In this document: one piece after another, positions 1 through 9,900 of the stretch
How the letters are laid out: each line of letters starts with the position of its first letter
How positions within the stretch are numbered: the first letter of the stretch is position 1
DNA from: Microbacterium sp. BR1
Lineage (GTDB): Bacteria; Actinomycetota; Actinomycetes; Actinomycetales; Microbacteriaceae
Direction of reading: 5' to 3'
Assembly: GCF_002812725.1 (NCBI RefSeq)
Contig: NZ_NMUN01000009.1
Location: 1 to 64,000, forward strand
DNA length: 64,000 nucleotides
The notes under the pieces: model-generated
Seen by the model: the letters and a program-made list of their open reading frames with translations, nothing else
Databases searched by the model: none
What the model was told of the DNA's origin: nothing
Position numbers and translations under genes: made by a program

Positions 1-1
1 C

Positions 2-199
2 GCAGGCGGGGCGGGAGCAGCCGCGGGTCCGATCGGGGCGGGCGCGGCGGCCGCGATCGGAGTGGCGCGAGCGACCGCAGATGCGGGCCGCTCCGTCGGC
101 GCCCACGTCGGAGCGGATGCGACGGGGCACGCGGATGCCGCCGATCGTCCGTCCGCTCCCGTCCCGCCGCCACCTCGCGCGGACGTGCGCGGTGTATAG
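2..199 (+). CDS. C-terminal tail of a TrbL/VirB6-like conjugal transfer protein (partial)
   Basis: An open frame enters from the left edge and stops at TAG 197-199. The 65 visible residues are rich in Ala and Gly and then in Pro, a low-complexity cytoplasmic tail of the kind seen at the end of TrbL/SCO6881-type multispanning membrane proteins. In actinobacterial ICEs such a gene normally sits directly upstream of the SCO6880-type gene, as here, 18 nt before the next start. The family assignment rests on context and composition; no membrane segment is visible. Confidence 0.5.
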   Translation, partial: AGGAGAAAGPIGAGAAAAIGVARATADAGRSVGAHVGADATGHADAADRPSAPVPPPPRADVRGV

Positions 200-217
200 G
201 CCACGGGAGGAGCTTCG

Positions 218-1666
218 GTGAGCGAGCAGACGTCGGTGCTCTCCCCCGTGAGCATGTCCCGGTTGCGCAAGCGCAGCGTGATCCTGGGGCTGTCGGCCGG
301 GCAGGTGGTGGTGCTGGCGACCGGCGGGGTGGTTTTGCTGGCTGCCCTGTATGTTGCCGGGGGTGCCGGGGTGGCCTGGACCTCACCGGTCTGGGGACTG
401 GCGCTGGGTCTGGCGTACGCGCCGATCGCGGGCCGCCCAGCCGTCGAATGGGCGCCCACCGTCGCACATTGGGCGCTTCGACGCGCCGCCGGTCAGACCC
501 GATTCCGTCGACAGATCACCCGGCCGAGCCGACTGGGCCAGCTGTCGCTGCCCGGAGACGGAGCACGGCTCCGGCACATTCAGGATCAGGTAACAGGGTG
601 CGCGATGATCCACGACCCTTACGCGTCGACCCTGACCGCGACGCTGACCATCTCGTATCCGAGCTTCGTGCTGCTGGACCCTGCCGATCAGGAACGTCGG
701 GTCCGCGGCTGGGGACGGGTGCTCGCAGGCCTGTGCCGATCCCCCAGGATCGCCCACCTCCAGGTCCTGGAGCGCACGGTGCCCGACACCGGGTCAGGGC
801 TTGCCGCGTGGTGGGCAGAGCACGGTGTCGACGACGGCTCCTGGGTCGCCGGCGTGTATCGCGACCTGATGGCCGACGCCGGCCCCACCGGAGAACGACA
901 CGTCGCGACGATCTCCCTGGCAATCGACCTTCGCACAGCCGCGCGGGCGGTCCGTGGCGCCGGCGGCGGACTGAAGGGGGCAGCGACGGTGCTACGTCAG
1001 GAGATGTCGGCGCTGAGCACCGGTCTGCGCGCCGCCGACCTGCAGCCAGGGCGATGGTGCACCCCTGGCGAGGTGGCCGAGATCATCCGGGCCGCGTACG
1101 ACCCCGCCGCGACCGTAGTGCTGGATCAGCATCCTGTAGGCCGTGACCTGGCCACGGCCGGACCGCTCGCGATCGACGAGGAGTGGGACCACTTCCGCAG
1201 TGACTCGGCCTATCACGCGGTGTACTGGATCTCCGAGTGGCCTCGCGCCCAGACCTACCCCGGGTTCCTCGGCCCGCTGATTCTGACAAGCGGGGTACGG
1301 CGCAGCTTCACTCTGCTGGTCGACCCGATCCCCGCGCACGTCGCTGCCCGGCAGATCCGCAAGCGCAAGACCGGTCACTTGGCCGACTCCGCGCAGCGCG
1401 CGCGTATCGGACAGCTCGAGGACGCCGCCGCGACTGCCGAGTACGCCGACACGCTGCAGCAGGAGGCGGAGCTCATCGAAGGGCATGGGGCCCTGCGCTA
1501 CACCGGCCTGGTCGCGGTCTCCAGCGGTTCCCGCGAAGAGCTCGAGGCCGCCTGCGCGGCGGTCGAGCAAGCAGCGCTGCAGTCCTCCTGCGAACTGCGG
1601 CGTCTTGCGGGACAGCAGGCGCAGGCGTTCACTGCCGCCGCCCTGCCCTTCTGCCGTGGTCTCTAG
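218..1666 (+). CDS. SCO6880-type conjugal transfer membrane protein
   Basis: The 482-residue protein has a positively charged N-terminus and two membrane segments (about residues 28-48 and 52-72), a PrgI-like start. A long soluble region follows, typical of SCO6880-family proteins in actinobacterial conjugative elements. These are thought to work with VirB4 in the mating channel, but no biochemical activity can be read from the sequence. The GTG start has a strong ribosome site, GGGAGGAG at 205-212. It is the first complete gene of the ICE1 transfer operon. The homologue in ICE2 (13840-15084) aligns from about residue 85 and lacks both membrane segments. Confidence 0.75.
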   Translation: MSEQTSVLSPVSMSRLRKRSVILGLSAGQVVVLATGGVVLLAALYVAGGAGVAWTSPVWGLALGLAYAPIAGRPAVEWAPTVAHWALRRAAGQTRFRRQITRPSRLGQLSLPGDGARLRHIQDQVTGCAMIHDPYASTLTATLTISYPSFVLLDPADQERRVRGWGRVLAGLCRSPRIAHLQVLERTVPDTGSGLAAWWAEHGVDDGSWVAGVYRDLMADAGPTGERHVATISLAIDLRTAARAVRGAGGGLKGAATVLRQEMSALSTGLRAADLQPGRWCTPGEVAEIIRAAYDPAATVVLDQHPVGRDLATAGPLAIDEEWDHFRSDSAYHAVYWISEWPRAQTYPGFLGPLILTSGVRRSFTLLVDPIPAHVAARQIRKRKTGHLADSAQRARIGQLEDAAATAEYADTLQQEAELIEGHGALRYTGLVAVSSGSREELEAACAAVEQAALQSSCELRRLAGQQAQAFTAAALPFCRGL

Positions 1667-1731
1667 CCAGCAACCCCCGCGCGAACAGCGAAGACACGAC
1701 CAAGCAACTCCGCTCGACGAAAGGCGACACA

Positions 1732-3102
1732 TTGAAGTCACCCGCCAGCACACGCACCCCCGTCAGTGTCCGAGCGGAACGCGCAGACACCGACCTGCAG
1801 GACGACGTCCCGCCGCGCGGCGGCCAAGCGGCACCGCGGTCGCTGCGGATGTGGCGCCCGCTTCGGATACCGGCCCACCAGGACACCTCAGCGCGAGTCC
1901 GGGGCGTCTACCCCTTTCTCGCCGAAGGCAACCTGCCCACGGCAGGGGTGTACGTCGGCCGGGACCTGTACTCGGGCGGAGCGTTCGTGTACGACCCGTG
2001 GGTGCTCTATGCCGCCGGAGTCATCACAGCACCGAACCTGGTGATCGCCGGGATCGTCGGGGCCGGCAAGTCCGCCCTGATCAAGTCCCTGTACACCCGC
2101 AGCATCCCGTTCGGGCGAAAGGTGTACGTCCCCGGGGACCCGAAGGGCGAGCACTCGGCGATCGCCGAAGCCGTCGGCGGGAAGGCCATCATCCTCGGCC
2201 ACGGGCTGCGAACCCGCCTGAACCCGCTTGACTCCGGTCCACGCCCCGCCGGGATCTCAGAGCCCGAATGGGAAGCGATGGTCGGCGCGCGCCGCCTCGA
2301 CCTGGTCGGAGCGCTCGCCGAGACCATGCTCACCCGTCCCCTTACCCCGATCGAACACACTGTCATCGACCGCGCCCTCAACCAAGTGGTCGCGCAGGCC
2401 GAGACGCCGATCCTGCCCATGATCGTCGACCGCATCCTCGAGCCTGGCCCCGAGCAGGACGCACGTCTCGCCGATGACGGACGCATGGTCGGTCACGCGC
2501 TACGCCGCCTAGTCTCCGGGGACTTGCAAGGCATCTTCGACGGCCCCTCCACCGTGACCTTCGATCCTGCGCTGCCAATGCTCTCCCTGGACCTGTCACG
2601 CGTGGCGAACAGCGACGCACTGGTTTCGGTGCTGATGACCTGCGCCAGCGCATGGATGGAAGCGGCGCTTCTCGACCCAGCGGGCGGCCATCGGTGGGTC
2701 ATCTACGACGAAGCGTGGCGGCTGATGTCGCAACCGGCGCTGCTGCGCCGCATGGACGCGCAGTGGCGACTGGCACGGCACTTCGGCATCGCCAACGCCC
2801 TGCTGTTCCACAAGCTCTCCGATCTGGACACCGTCGGCGACGCCGGGTCGGCTATGCGCGCCGTCGCCGCCAGCCTGCTCGCCAATACGGAGACCCAGAT
2901 CATCTACCGGCAGGGAGCCGATCAAGTAGGCCCCACGACGCTCGCCCTCGGACTGACCAGGACCGAACGGCAACTGCTGCCCACACTCGGAGTCGGCCAG
3001 GGGCTGTGGCGGATAAAGGGGCACGCCCGCGTCATCGAACATCACCTCCACCCCGAGGAGATGCGGGCCTTCAACACCTCGAACAGGATGACCGGCCCCT
3101 AA
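1732..3102 (+). CDS. VirB4/TraC-like conjugation ATPase
   Basis: This ATPase probably powers assembly of, or transport through, the type IV mating channel at the membrane. Walker A is GIVGAGKS at about residues 107-114. Walker B lies in WVIYDEAW at about 321-329, followed by the FHKLSDLD segment usual for these proteins. I chose TTG 1732 because AAAGG precedes it and the reading fits the ICE2 homologue. The frame is open back to 1237, but that stretch overlaps the SCO6880 gene and has no recognisable content. The result is 456 residues, shorter than classic VirB4 (about 800), as is usual when the N-terminal part is carried by the SCO6880 partner. Confidence 0.8.
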   Translation: MKSPASTRTPVSVRAERADTDLQDDVPPRGGQAAPRSLRMWRPLRIPAHQDTSARVRGVYPFLAEGNLPTAGVYVGRDLYSGGAFVYDPWVLYAAGVITAPNLVIAGIVGAGKSALIKSLYTRSIPFGRKVYVPGDPKGEHSAIAEAVGGKAIILGHGLRTRLNPLDSGPRPAGISEPEWEAMVGARRLDLVGALAETMLTRPLTPIEHTVIDRALNQVVAQAETPILPMIVDRILEPGPEQDARLADDGRMVGHALRRLVSGDLQGIFDGPSTVTFDPALPMLSLDLSRVANSDALVSVLMTCASAWMEAALLDPAGGHRWVIYDEAWRLMSQPALLRRMDAQWRLARHFGIANALLFHKLSDLDTVGDAGSAMRAVAASLLANTETQIIYRQGADQVGPTTLALGLTRTERQLLPTLGVGQGLWRIKGHARVIEHHLHPEEMRAFNTSNRMTGP

Positions 3103-3147
3103 CAGGCAGACCGACCTCTTCACATCATCGAACACTCAGGAGTCTCC

Positions 3148-3621
3148 ATGAAGCGCCGACGCCGCAGCTACGTTCCGGTTCCCAGCTCACCGCCAGCCCC
3201 AACGGAGCTCGAGGTGTTCATGCTCGGGGCGGATCTCGGGGTACTGCGCAGAAACAACATCACCGTGCCCGGCGGGTACATCACTCGCGCGGAGCTGCCC
3301 GCTCGCCTATCGGAGCTGGTCTCGGCCGAAGGCGCACCGACATCCGTCGTGATCATCGAACCCGACGGCACACGCCACTCCGACATCCTTCATCCGCCCA
3401 CAGGGGACATCAATACGTCGTTCGACACCGACGTGCCCGGAGATCCTCTCCTGCACGGCGGCGGATTCCTGCCCGGCGAGGAAGTGCAGCTGCTCCGCCT
3501 CGTGTCCGCGACCCGCGCAGACGCTGACGGGCATGCCAGCGCGGGCGCCCACTACGGAGAGGTCAGTCTGCTGTACGGTGCGATCTCCGGCACGGTCGTC
3601 CGCGACCCGGGGAGCATCTGA
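3148..3621 (+). CDS. Unknown protein of the ICE1 transfer operon
   Basis: The 157-residue protein has a very basic N-terminus (MKRRRRS), then a mixed soluble sequence without membrane segments or recognisable motif. The ATG has a good ribosome site (AGGAG, about 3139). Its stop overlaps the ATG of the coupling protein gene by one base, so it is translated as part of the transfer operon. ICE2 has an unrelated ParA-like gene in this slot. A role as accessory to the coupling protein is only an inference from position. Confidence 0.6.
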   Translation: MKRRRRSYVPVPSSPPAPTELEVFMLGADLGVLRRNNITVPGGYITRAELPARLSELVSAEGAPTSVVIIEPDGTRHSDILHPPTGDINTSFDTDVPGDPLLHGGGFLPGEEVQLLRLVSATRADADGHASAGAHYGEVSLLYGAISGTVVRDPGSI

Positions 3622-5432
3622 TGGTCTCAGGGGGGAGTGCGCCCGGCGGGGAGACCCTCACCAACGTGGCGTTGGGGGCCGTGGCAGTCGTGGTCGCTGG
3701 CGCGGGGATGCTGCGCCTCGCGGTCATCGTGTGCTGCTGGATCCAACAGCTCCCCAACCCCCCGGCAGGGATAGAGGCGTCCGCGGCGATCATCCGCACC
3801 CCCTGGCATCCTGGTGGCGCGGTCGGAGTGCCCGCGCTGAGTCCTGTCCTGTACTGGGTCATCGTCGCCGTCATGGTGGCAGTGGCGACCGGCGCCTGCT
3901 ACCTCGCGTGGCGGCTACTGCGTTCAACCTCCCGATCAGATCCCCGCCGCATGATCGGAACAGCAACACGGCACGACATCACCGGTGCCGCATCGGCGCA
4001 GGCGCTGCGCACACGGAGCCGCACGCTGCGCCCGTCGCTCACGCACCCACGCCCCCGGGACGTCGGATACCTCATCGGATACGCCCGCGGCCTGCCGCTG
4101 TGGGCCAGCGTCGAAGACTCGATCCTCGTGCTCGGACCGCCCCGGTCCGGGAAGGGGGTCAACATCGTCGTCAACGCCATCCTGGACGCGCCCGGCGCAG
4201 TGATCACGACCTCCACCCGGCCCGACAACCTCACCACCACCCTCCGTGCCCGTCGACACCAGGGGCCGGTCGCCGTGTTCGACCCGCAGCAGATCGCGCC
4301 CGGACTGCCCTCCGGTCTGCGCTGGTCCCCCGTGCGGGGCTGCCAGGACCCGCTCACCGCGATGACCCGGGCACGCGGGCTCGCCGCGTCCACCGGGTTC
4401 GGCGGGGTCGAGAACGGCGACTTCTGGGAGGGCAAGGCGAGAGTTGCGATCCAGAGCCTGCTGCACGCCGCCGCACTCGACGGCCGCGATGCGTCGCACC
4501 TGCAATCGTGGGCGCTCAGCCCCGCCGCCGCCCAGGACGCGGTGCGCATCCTGCAGGCCCACCCGTCCGCCGCCCAGGGATGGGCGGATGGCCTGGACTC
4601 GATGCTGCAGTCCGATCCCCGCACCCGCGACTCCATCTGGCAGGGAGTAGCGCTCGCGTTCGCCGCCCTGGCCGACCCCCGGGTACTGAACACGGTCACA
4701 CCCAGCGCCGGCGACGAATTCGACCCCGCCCGGTTCCTCGACGAGCGGGGCACGCTGTACATCCTCGCGGCCGGCGCGAGCGCCGGAACGGCCGCGCCGC
4801 TGGTCGCGGCGTTCATCGAGGACCTCGTCGAGGTCGCCCGGAAACGGGCCGCCGCATCCCCGGGCGCGCGGCTGGACCCGCCGCTGCTGCTGGCCCTGGA
4901 TGAGATCGGAAACCTCGCACCGCTGCCGTCACTGCCGACGTTGATGGCGGACGGCGGCGGCACCGGCATCACCACGATGCCGGTGCTGCAGTCCCTCGCC
5001 CAGGCGCGCAGCAAATGGGGTGAGCACCAGGCCGCGGCGATCTGGGACGCCGCGATCGTGAAGATCCTGCTCGGCGGGGCCTCCTCACCGCGAGACCTCG
5101 AGGACGTGTCCGCGCTGATCGGAGAACACGACGAGACGACGGATTCGGTCAGCAGCGACCGGCACGGCGGACGATCGGTGAGCTGGTCCACCCGGCGGGT
5201 CAGGATTCTGCCACCCAGCGTGCTGCGCACCCTGCCAACCGGGGTCGGGGTCGTGCTGCTGCGCACCGTCCCCGCAATCGTCGCCACACTGCGCCCCTGG
5301 ATGTCCCGACCGGACGCGAAGCAACTCCACCACGATCGCGCCGCCACCGAGGCCGCCATCGGGTCCCCGGAGGCGGCGGACCCGCGATTCGGCTCGCACA
5401 CCTCCTCTGTGCACCCGATGGAAGGACCGTGA
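3621..5432 (+). CDS. VirD4/TraG-type coupling protein
   Basis: This is the type IV coupling ATPase that docks the relaxase-DNA complex at the mating channel. Two N-terminal membrane segments (about residues 12-34 and 75-97) anchor it. Walker A is GPPRSGKG at 172-179. Walker B is LLLALDEIGN near 422-431, followed by the MADGGG and LQSLAQ segments typical of TraG/VirD4. It has 603 residues, the usual size. Its ATG overlaps the stop of the upstream gene and its stop region overlaps the SSB start, so translation is coupled. The ICE2 counterpart is 18123-19952. Confidence 0.88.
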   Translation: MVSGGSAPGGETLTNVALGAVAVVVAGAGMLRLAVIVCCWIQQLPNPPAGIEASAAIIRTPWHPGGAVGVPALSPVLYWVIVAVMVAVATGACYLAWRLLRSTSRSDPRRMIGTATRHDITGAASAQALRTRSRTLRPSLTHPRPRDVGYLIGYARGLPLWASVEDSILVLGPPRSGKGVNIVVNAILDAPGAVITTSTRPDNLTTTLRARRHQGPVAVFDPQQIAPGLPSGLRWSPVRGCQDPLTAMTRARGLAASTGFGGVENGDFWEGKARVAIQSLLHAAALDGRDASHLQSWALSPAAAQDAVRILQAHPSAAQGWADGLDSMLQSDPRTRDSIWQGVALAFAALADPRVLNTVTPSAGDEFDPARFLDERGTLYILAAGASAGTAAPLVAAFIEDLVEVARKRAAASPGARLDPPLLLALDEIGNLAPLPSLPTLMADGGGTGITTMPVLQSLAQARSKWGEHQAAAIWDAAIVKILLGGASSPRDLEDVSALIGEHDETTDSVSSDRHGGRSVSWSTRRVRILPPSVLRTLPTGVGVVLLRTVPAIVATLRPWMSRPDAKQLHHDRAATEAAIGSPEAADPRFGSHTSSVHPMEGP

Positions 5433-5437
5433 GAATC

Positions 5438-5842
5438 ATGTCTCTGCGCACATCGACCGGAATCAGCGGATTCGTCGTCTCCGACCCGGTGCTCTCGCAC
5501 ACTCTGGAGCGGGCGCGGCTGTACTTCCGATTCGGGCAGGAGCGGCTCGGCGCCGGCCCGACTGGCGAACGCGAGTACGAGTACGGGGACATGGTGCTGT
5601 TCGGCCACGCGGCCGAGACCGGATACGAACACCTCCGGAAAGGCGACCGATTCACCGCGGAGGGAAGGCTGCGCACCGACGAGGAGACCGGGCGCTCCCA
5701 GTTCATCGCCGCCAGCATCGGACCCAACGGACAGAACCGGCACATCCGCATCCTGCACCGTCCTGCTGCCACCCGCGACCCGGCGATCTCGGACGCGCAG
5801 GAAGGCCCCGTGCGAGCGGTGGACCCGGTGACGCGCGGATGA
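5438..5842 (+). CDS. ssb: Single-stranded DNA-binding protein (OB fold)
   Basis: The protein of about 134 residues has the OB-fold pattern of SSB: an N-terminal beta strand (GISGFVVSDP), a central YFRFGQE segment, a long basic loop and the GDRFTAEGRL strand. It lacks the acidic C-terminal tip of housekeeping SSB, as is common for element-borne copies. It probably coats the single strand during transfer. ATG 5438 has GGAAGGA 11 nt upstream. GTG 5429, overlapping the TraG stop, is an alternative start three codons earlier but lies too close to that site. Confidence 0.75.
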   Translation: MSLRTSTGISGFVVSDPVLSHTLERARLYFRFGQERLGAGPTGEREYEYGDMVLFGHAAETGYEHLRKGDRFTAEGRLRTDEETGRSQFIAASIGPNGQNRHIRILHRPAATRDPAISDAQEGPVRAVDPVTRG

Positions 5843-6378
5843 GCGCGGGGCCGCCGAAGGGGCAACCACCGCTGGACGGGTTCGACGACCTGGATGCCGA
5901 TCTCAGCGACCTGCTGGGGTCCGCGTTCCGTCCCGTGAACTGGCTGACTCTCACCGGCGAGGAGGCAGCGGAGGCATGGGAGGACCTCGACAGCTGGGTG
6001 GACTGGCTTCGGCACGAATACGGCCTCCCCGCCGGGATCATCCCGCCGTGCTGGCATCTTCACCCCGAGCTCCTCTGGGAACTGTCCGCGCTGCAGCGGG
6101 CATGGCTGACGAACTACGACCCGCAGCACAACGCGGACGGCCCGCTGACATGGCATCGGCAGTATGCCGAGGCGCGGGACCGCCTGCGGGAATGGACGAC
6201 CACCGCGGGGTGCAAGCTCGACCGGCACCGCCGCACCCGGCAGACCAGCTGGCCGGGTGAAGCGCCCCTGCCGGAGATCATCGACGAGGTCATCGCGAAC
6301 CGGACGGAGAGCTTCCGCGCCCACGTGCGGGACGACATCGCCCAACGCAGCCACGTCGCCGGCAACTCCGGGGATTAG
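5839..6378 (+). CDS. DUF4913 family protein
   Basis: The 179-residue protein contains the WEDLDSWVDWL and IIPPCWHLHPELLWEL segments characteristic of DUF4913, a small family found in actinobacterial conjugative elements. Its biochemical role is unknown. It overlaps the SSB gene by 4 nt and is the last gene of the ICE1 transfer operon. ICE2 has a homologue at 20332-20817, also next to an SSB gene. The conserved Trp, Cys and His residues and the constant pairing with SSB suggest a role in DNA transfer, but this is inference. Confidence 0.75.
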   Translation: MSAGPPKGQPPLDGFDDLDADLSDLLGSAFRPVNWLTLTGEEAAEAWEDLDSWVDWLRHEYGLPAGIIPPCWHLHPELLWELSALQRAWLTNYDPQHNADGPLTWHRQYAEARDRLREWTTTAGCKLDRHRRTRQTSWPGEAPLPEIIDEVIANRTESFRAHVRDDIAQRSHVAGNSGD

Positions 6379-6393
6379 CCCCGCCACGCGAGT

Positions 6394-6792
6394 CTATGCA
6401 GCGGACAGCGGGCTCGCGGTGCGTTCCGTCGTCGGGCCGAGTTCACCAGTCGACTCGGCGCCGCCCGTCCGGGAGACGCGGCACTCTCGCCAGCGGGCCG
6501 CGAGGAGGCGAGCGGTGGCGACCGGGACCAGCACGGCGAATCTCGCCGCGTTGTACAGCGCCACGAGCAGCACGAGATGCCACACGCTCGGTCCGCCCTG
6601 TGCGGCAAGCGTCCCTGCCAGTAGCGCGATCGCACCGTAGGCGAGGACTCCGGCCGCGCCGACCGGCAACGCCCAGCGGTAGCCCGTGCGGGTGAGGACG
6701 CGTCGGATCACAAGGTTGCTCGGTGTGAAACGGTGGACCGCGGTGACGATTCTCACGGCGACCGCCGTCGCGGCCAGAACGATGACGAACAT
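6394..6792 (-). CDS. Small membrane protein
   Basis: The 132-residue protein has three predicted membrane segments (about residues 1-17, 42-62 and 68-90) and a polar, basic C-terminal tail. A GGGAG ribosome site lies upstream of ATG 6792. It lies between the end of the transfer operon, which converges on it, and the relaxase terminator. No family is recognised. It could be an ICE-encoded entry-exclusion or immunity-type protein, but no residue shows this. Confidence 0.6.
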   Translation of the reverse strand: MFVIVLAATAVAVRIVTAVHRFTPSNLVIRRVLTRTGYRWALPVGAAGVLAYGAIALLAGTLAAQGGPSVWHLVLLVALYNAARFAVLVPVATARLLAARWRECRVSRTGGAESTGELGPTTERTASPLSAA

Positions 6793-6932
6793 GGGGACTC
6801 CCGGACAACCTCACGGTTGCGTTCGGTGCGCCACGCCCACGCGGGGCTTTCATCATCGCGGACCGTAAGTCCAGACCCGGACCAAAGCGTCCAGGTTGCT
6901 CGCACTGCGACCAGGATACTCCCCCTGCTCCG

Positions 6933-6955
6933 ACGCCTGCCGGAGCGGCAGGCGT
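6933..6955 (-). terminator. Hairpin downstream of the ICE1 relaxase gene
   Basis: Perfect 9-bp arms (ACGCCTGCC / GGCAGGCGT) enclose a 5-nt loop, 9 nt beyond the relaxase stop codon on the minus strand. There is no clear U-run, so termination efficiency is uncertain. Confidence 0.5.
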
Positions 6956-6964
6956 GTAGGTCGG

Positions 6965-9900
6965 TCACGACCAGACGCTGCCGGGTGACTCGCGGGTCGC
7001 GGGTGCGGCCGGCTCCGGTGTGGATGAGGATCCGCGGGCCAGGAGTTGCGCCCGGTCGCGGGCGTCGCGGGCGTGGTCGCGGTCGGACAGCCGCGTCCAG
7101 TCCCCGCTCCCGCCACTGTCGATTGCGTCTGGTGCGTCGATCCCGTATCGGTCTCGATAGGCAGCGACCGTCCCCGCCAGCGTGAACCACGCGCGGCGCG
7201 AGTGGACGTCGTAGGGCGGGGAGCCCAATTCGTGGATCCATCGTTCCTGGTTGCGGAGCGCCCGGTCGACCAGCGCGCGGCCACGCCGCCGCATCAGCGA
7301 CTCTCGCTCTTGCAGTGCGAGGCGCATCTCCGCGTCCGCCCCGGCAACTGCCTGGGGAACCATTCCGACGATCCACCCCCGTCCACGCGCCCGTGGGTTG
7401 CCCGATTCCTGCAGGGCGTCTCGGAGCCGAGATGTCAGCACCGCCCCGGCGTCCTCGGAGCCGGTCAGCGGCCGACTCCTGATGGCTGCGGCGAGCAACA
7501 CGTCGATGTCCTGGCCGGCGGCCTCGGCGCGCCACAGGATCGAGGTGAGCACGCCGAATGATTCTGAGTCGATCATCTGCGCGATCGCCGGGGCCGGGAT
7601 GCTGCACCGGTGCAGGAGTTCGATCCACCGGTCGTGTTGTGCGCGCTGTGCGATCGTCTCGTATTCGCTGGCGATCTGGGCGATGGACCCGGCGGCTTCC
7701 TGTTCGTCGATGATCGTCTCGTGCGCGGAGCGCTCCGCGCCCACGTGGCGAACGACGCTTGCCAGCACATCGAGCGCGGTCATCTCTTCCGGCTGCTTCT
7801 GGTGTTCCTCCAGGTGGGGCTGGTCGGTTGCGACGTAGCAGGTGTTGCGCTGGCGGCCCCGACTCATGGAAACATAGAAGGTCTCTCGGGTCATTGCGCT
7901 GGAGTGCACCACGCAGTGCCCGGTGTCCAGGGTGATGCCCTGTGCGCGGTGCCCGGTGATCGCGTAGGCCAGCTCAACGTGTTCGGCGACATAGTCGCTG
8001 GGCAGCGTGACGATACCGCCATGAGAGCGTCCTACGCGCCGAACGGTGAGGGAGCCGTCGCGGCGGTGCCGCATCACGACCCATCGGTCGCCGTTCTTGA
8101 CCCACCCGGATCTGCCGGTGCGCAGTCGGCGGTCGTTTCGGCGGGTGAGGATCTCGTCCCCACGGCCGGCTTGGCTTCCGCCGGCGAGGGTGACGCCGTC
8201 GGCGGAGACCTCGTCCGCGAGGATCCGGTCAGCGCGGGCGCGCTCGTTGAGTGCGGAGACGGTGTCGCCGGTCTCGGCGATGAGGGCTGTTGTGACGCCG
8301 GCGACCCGGTCGGCGTGCCAGGCGCGATACGCGGCCTCCAGCATGTCCTCGAGGTCGCCCCCGTGGATCCGGTCGTGCGCCGCGTAGGTGGGCAGGACCT
8401 CCACGTCCCCCATCCGCAAACCGAGGGAGGCATCCTTCTCCCAGACGTGTGCGAACCGGTGCACGGTCGTCAGTTCCGGTGGCGCGGCGCGGTCACGGAC
8501 GAGCATCCCGAACGCGCCGCCGGACTCGATCGCCGAGAGCTGCGCCCAGTCCCCTGCCAGCAGCACCTTCGCACCCACCTCGCGGGCGTGCCGGGTGATC
8601 GCCTCCAGAGCCATGGTGCCTACAAGCGATGCCTCATCGACGATCATCAGGTCGCCCTGTCGCAGGGTCCACGCCTGGATCCCGTCATCAAGCACCCTTA
8701 TTCTGCGTCTGGCGGCCGCGGTGAGCCGGGGGGCGAGGTTGGGCGAGTCCCACCGGGTCCGTTCCTCCAGCGTGTCCGCAAGGACCGGGGACATCGTCGC
8801 GATGCGACCACGCCAGCTCCGGGCCATCCACGGTCGCGCGCTGAGTGCGCCGACCCACTCGAGGAGACGGTCTCGTTCGGCGATCCGCGCAGGCGTCTGC
8901 CGGTGCTCGTGCAGCCATTTCGCCGTGTTGTCCGTGGGGATTCCGAGGTCTTCAGCGAGCACGTCCGCAGCGACGGAGGACGGTGCGACGCCGGCGACCG
9001 TGCCCTCGCCCTGATGCGCTTCCCACGCGCGCCGGAGCCCGCCGAGGGTGGTCGTCTTCCCGGTGCCGGCCGGGCCGACCAGCACATCGAGGACCCGGCC
9101 GGACGCCGCGATCGCAGCGATCGCCCCATGCTGCTCCCGGGAGAGCGGCGCTGAGGCTCGGGCCTGCGCGGATCGTTGGATGACATCCGCGGGGAGAGCG
9201 GGGCCGGTCATCTCGCTGGCCCATTCGCGCAGTGTGTCCTCGGCGGCCAGCAGCGCCGTGGAGGAGTAGATCGTGCCGGCCTTCTCCCGGAAGACGCTGC
9301 CGCCGTCCGGGCGTCGGAACGGGGTGGGGCTGGATGCGAGCTCTGGGGGTGTCAGCCGCAGGGAACGGCTTTCGGCACGGTCCACGATCTCGTCCAGGAT
9401 CGCGGTGCGGTCTTGGGCGGTGGCGAAGCGCAACGGGAGAGTCACCCGAGCCGCCTCCGCCCAGAGGTTCCAGCGTCGCCACGTCGAGCGACGATCGCCG
9501 ACGCCGGCGAGCACCTCGATACCGGCGGCATCCAGGTCCGCCGACGATAGGTCGTCGCGATGCAGGAGTCTCGTCGCTTCTTGGGCGGCGATCAGCTGCC
9601 GTGCCCACCCGGTGGCGTCGGTACCCAGCGTCTTTGTCGCGCGTTCCCGCCATCTCGCGGTGAGTTCCTGCAGGGAGTGCGAGTTCTTCAGGGGGCGGGT
9701 CTCCAGGGTGGCCTGCTGCCGCAGCTTGATGATCTGCACACGGCCCGGCTGCCGGCCGTGCGCCTCCACGAACTCCGCACGGAGCTGCTCGTGCCGCTCG
9801 TCGATGTCGAGGCTGCGGGTGCTGAAATCTCGCATGAGATCCTCCGGGATCCCGCTGATCTCCCACCCCGGATTGCGATCTCGGCCGCGGTCTCGCGATT

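Noticed and set aside
1237..1731. N-terminal extension of the VirB4-like gene
   Set aside because: Open in frame but overlaps the SCO6880 gene, has Arg-rich shadow composition and lacks a ribosome site; TTG 1732 fits better.
3899..5869. 656-codon open frame on the minus strand
   Set aside because: It lies antisense to the TraG and SSB genes, which have clear motifs and coupled starts; its product is Arg/Ser/Pro-rich shadow sequence without a family pattern.
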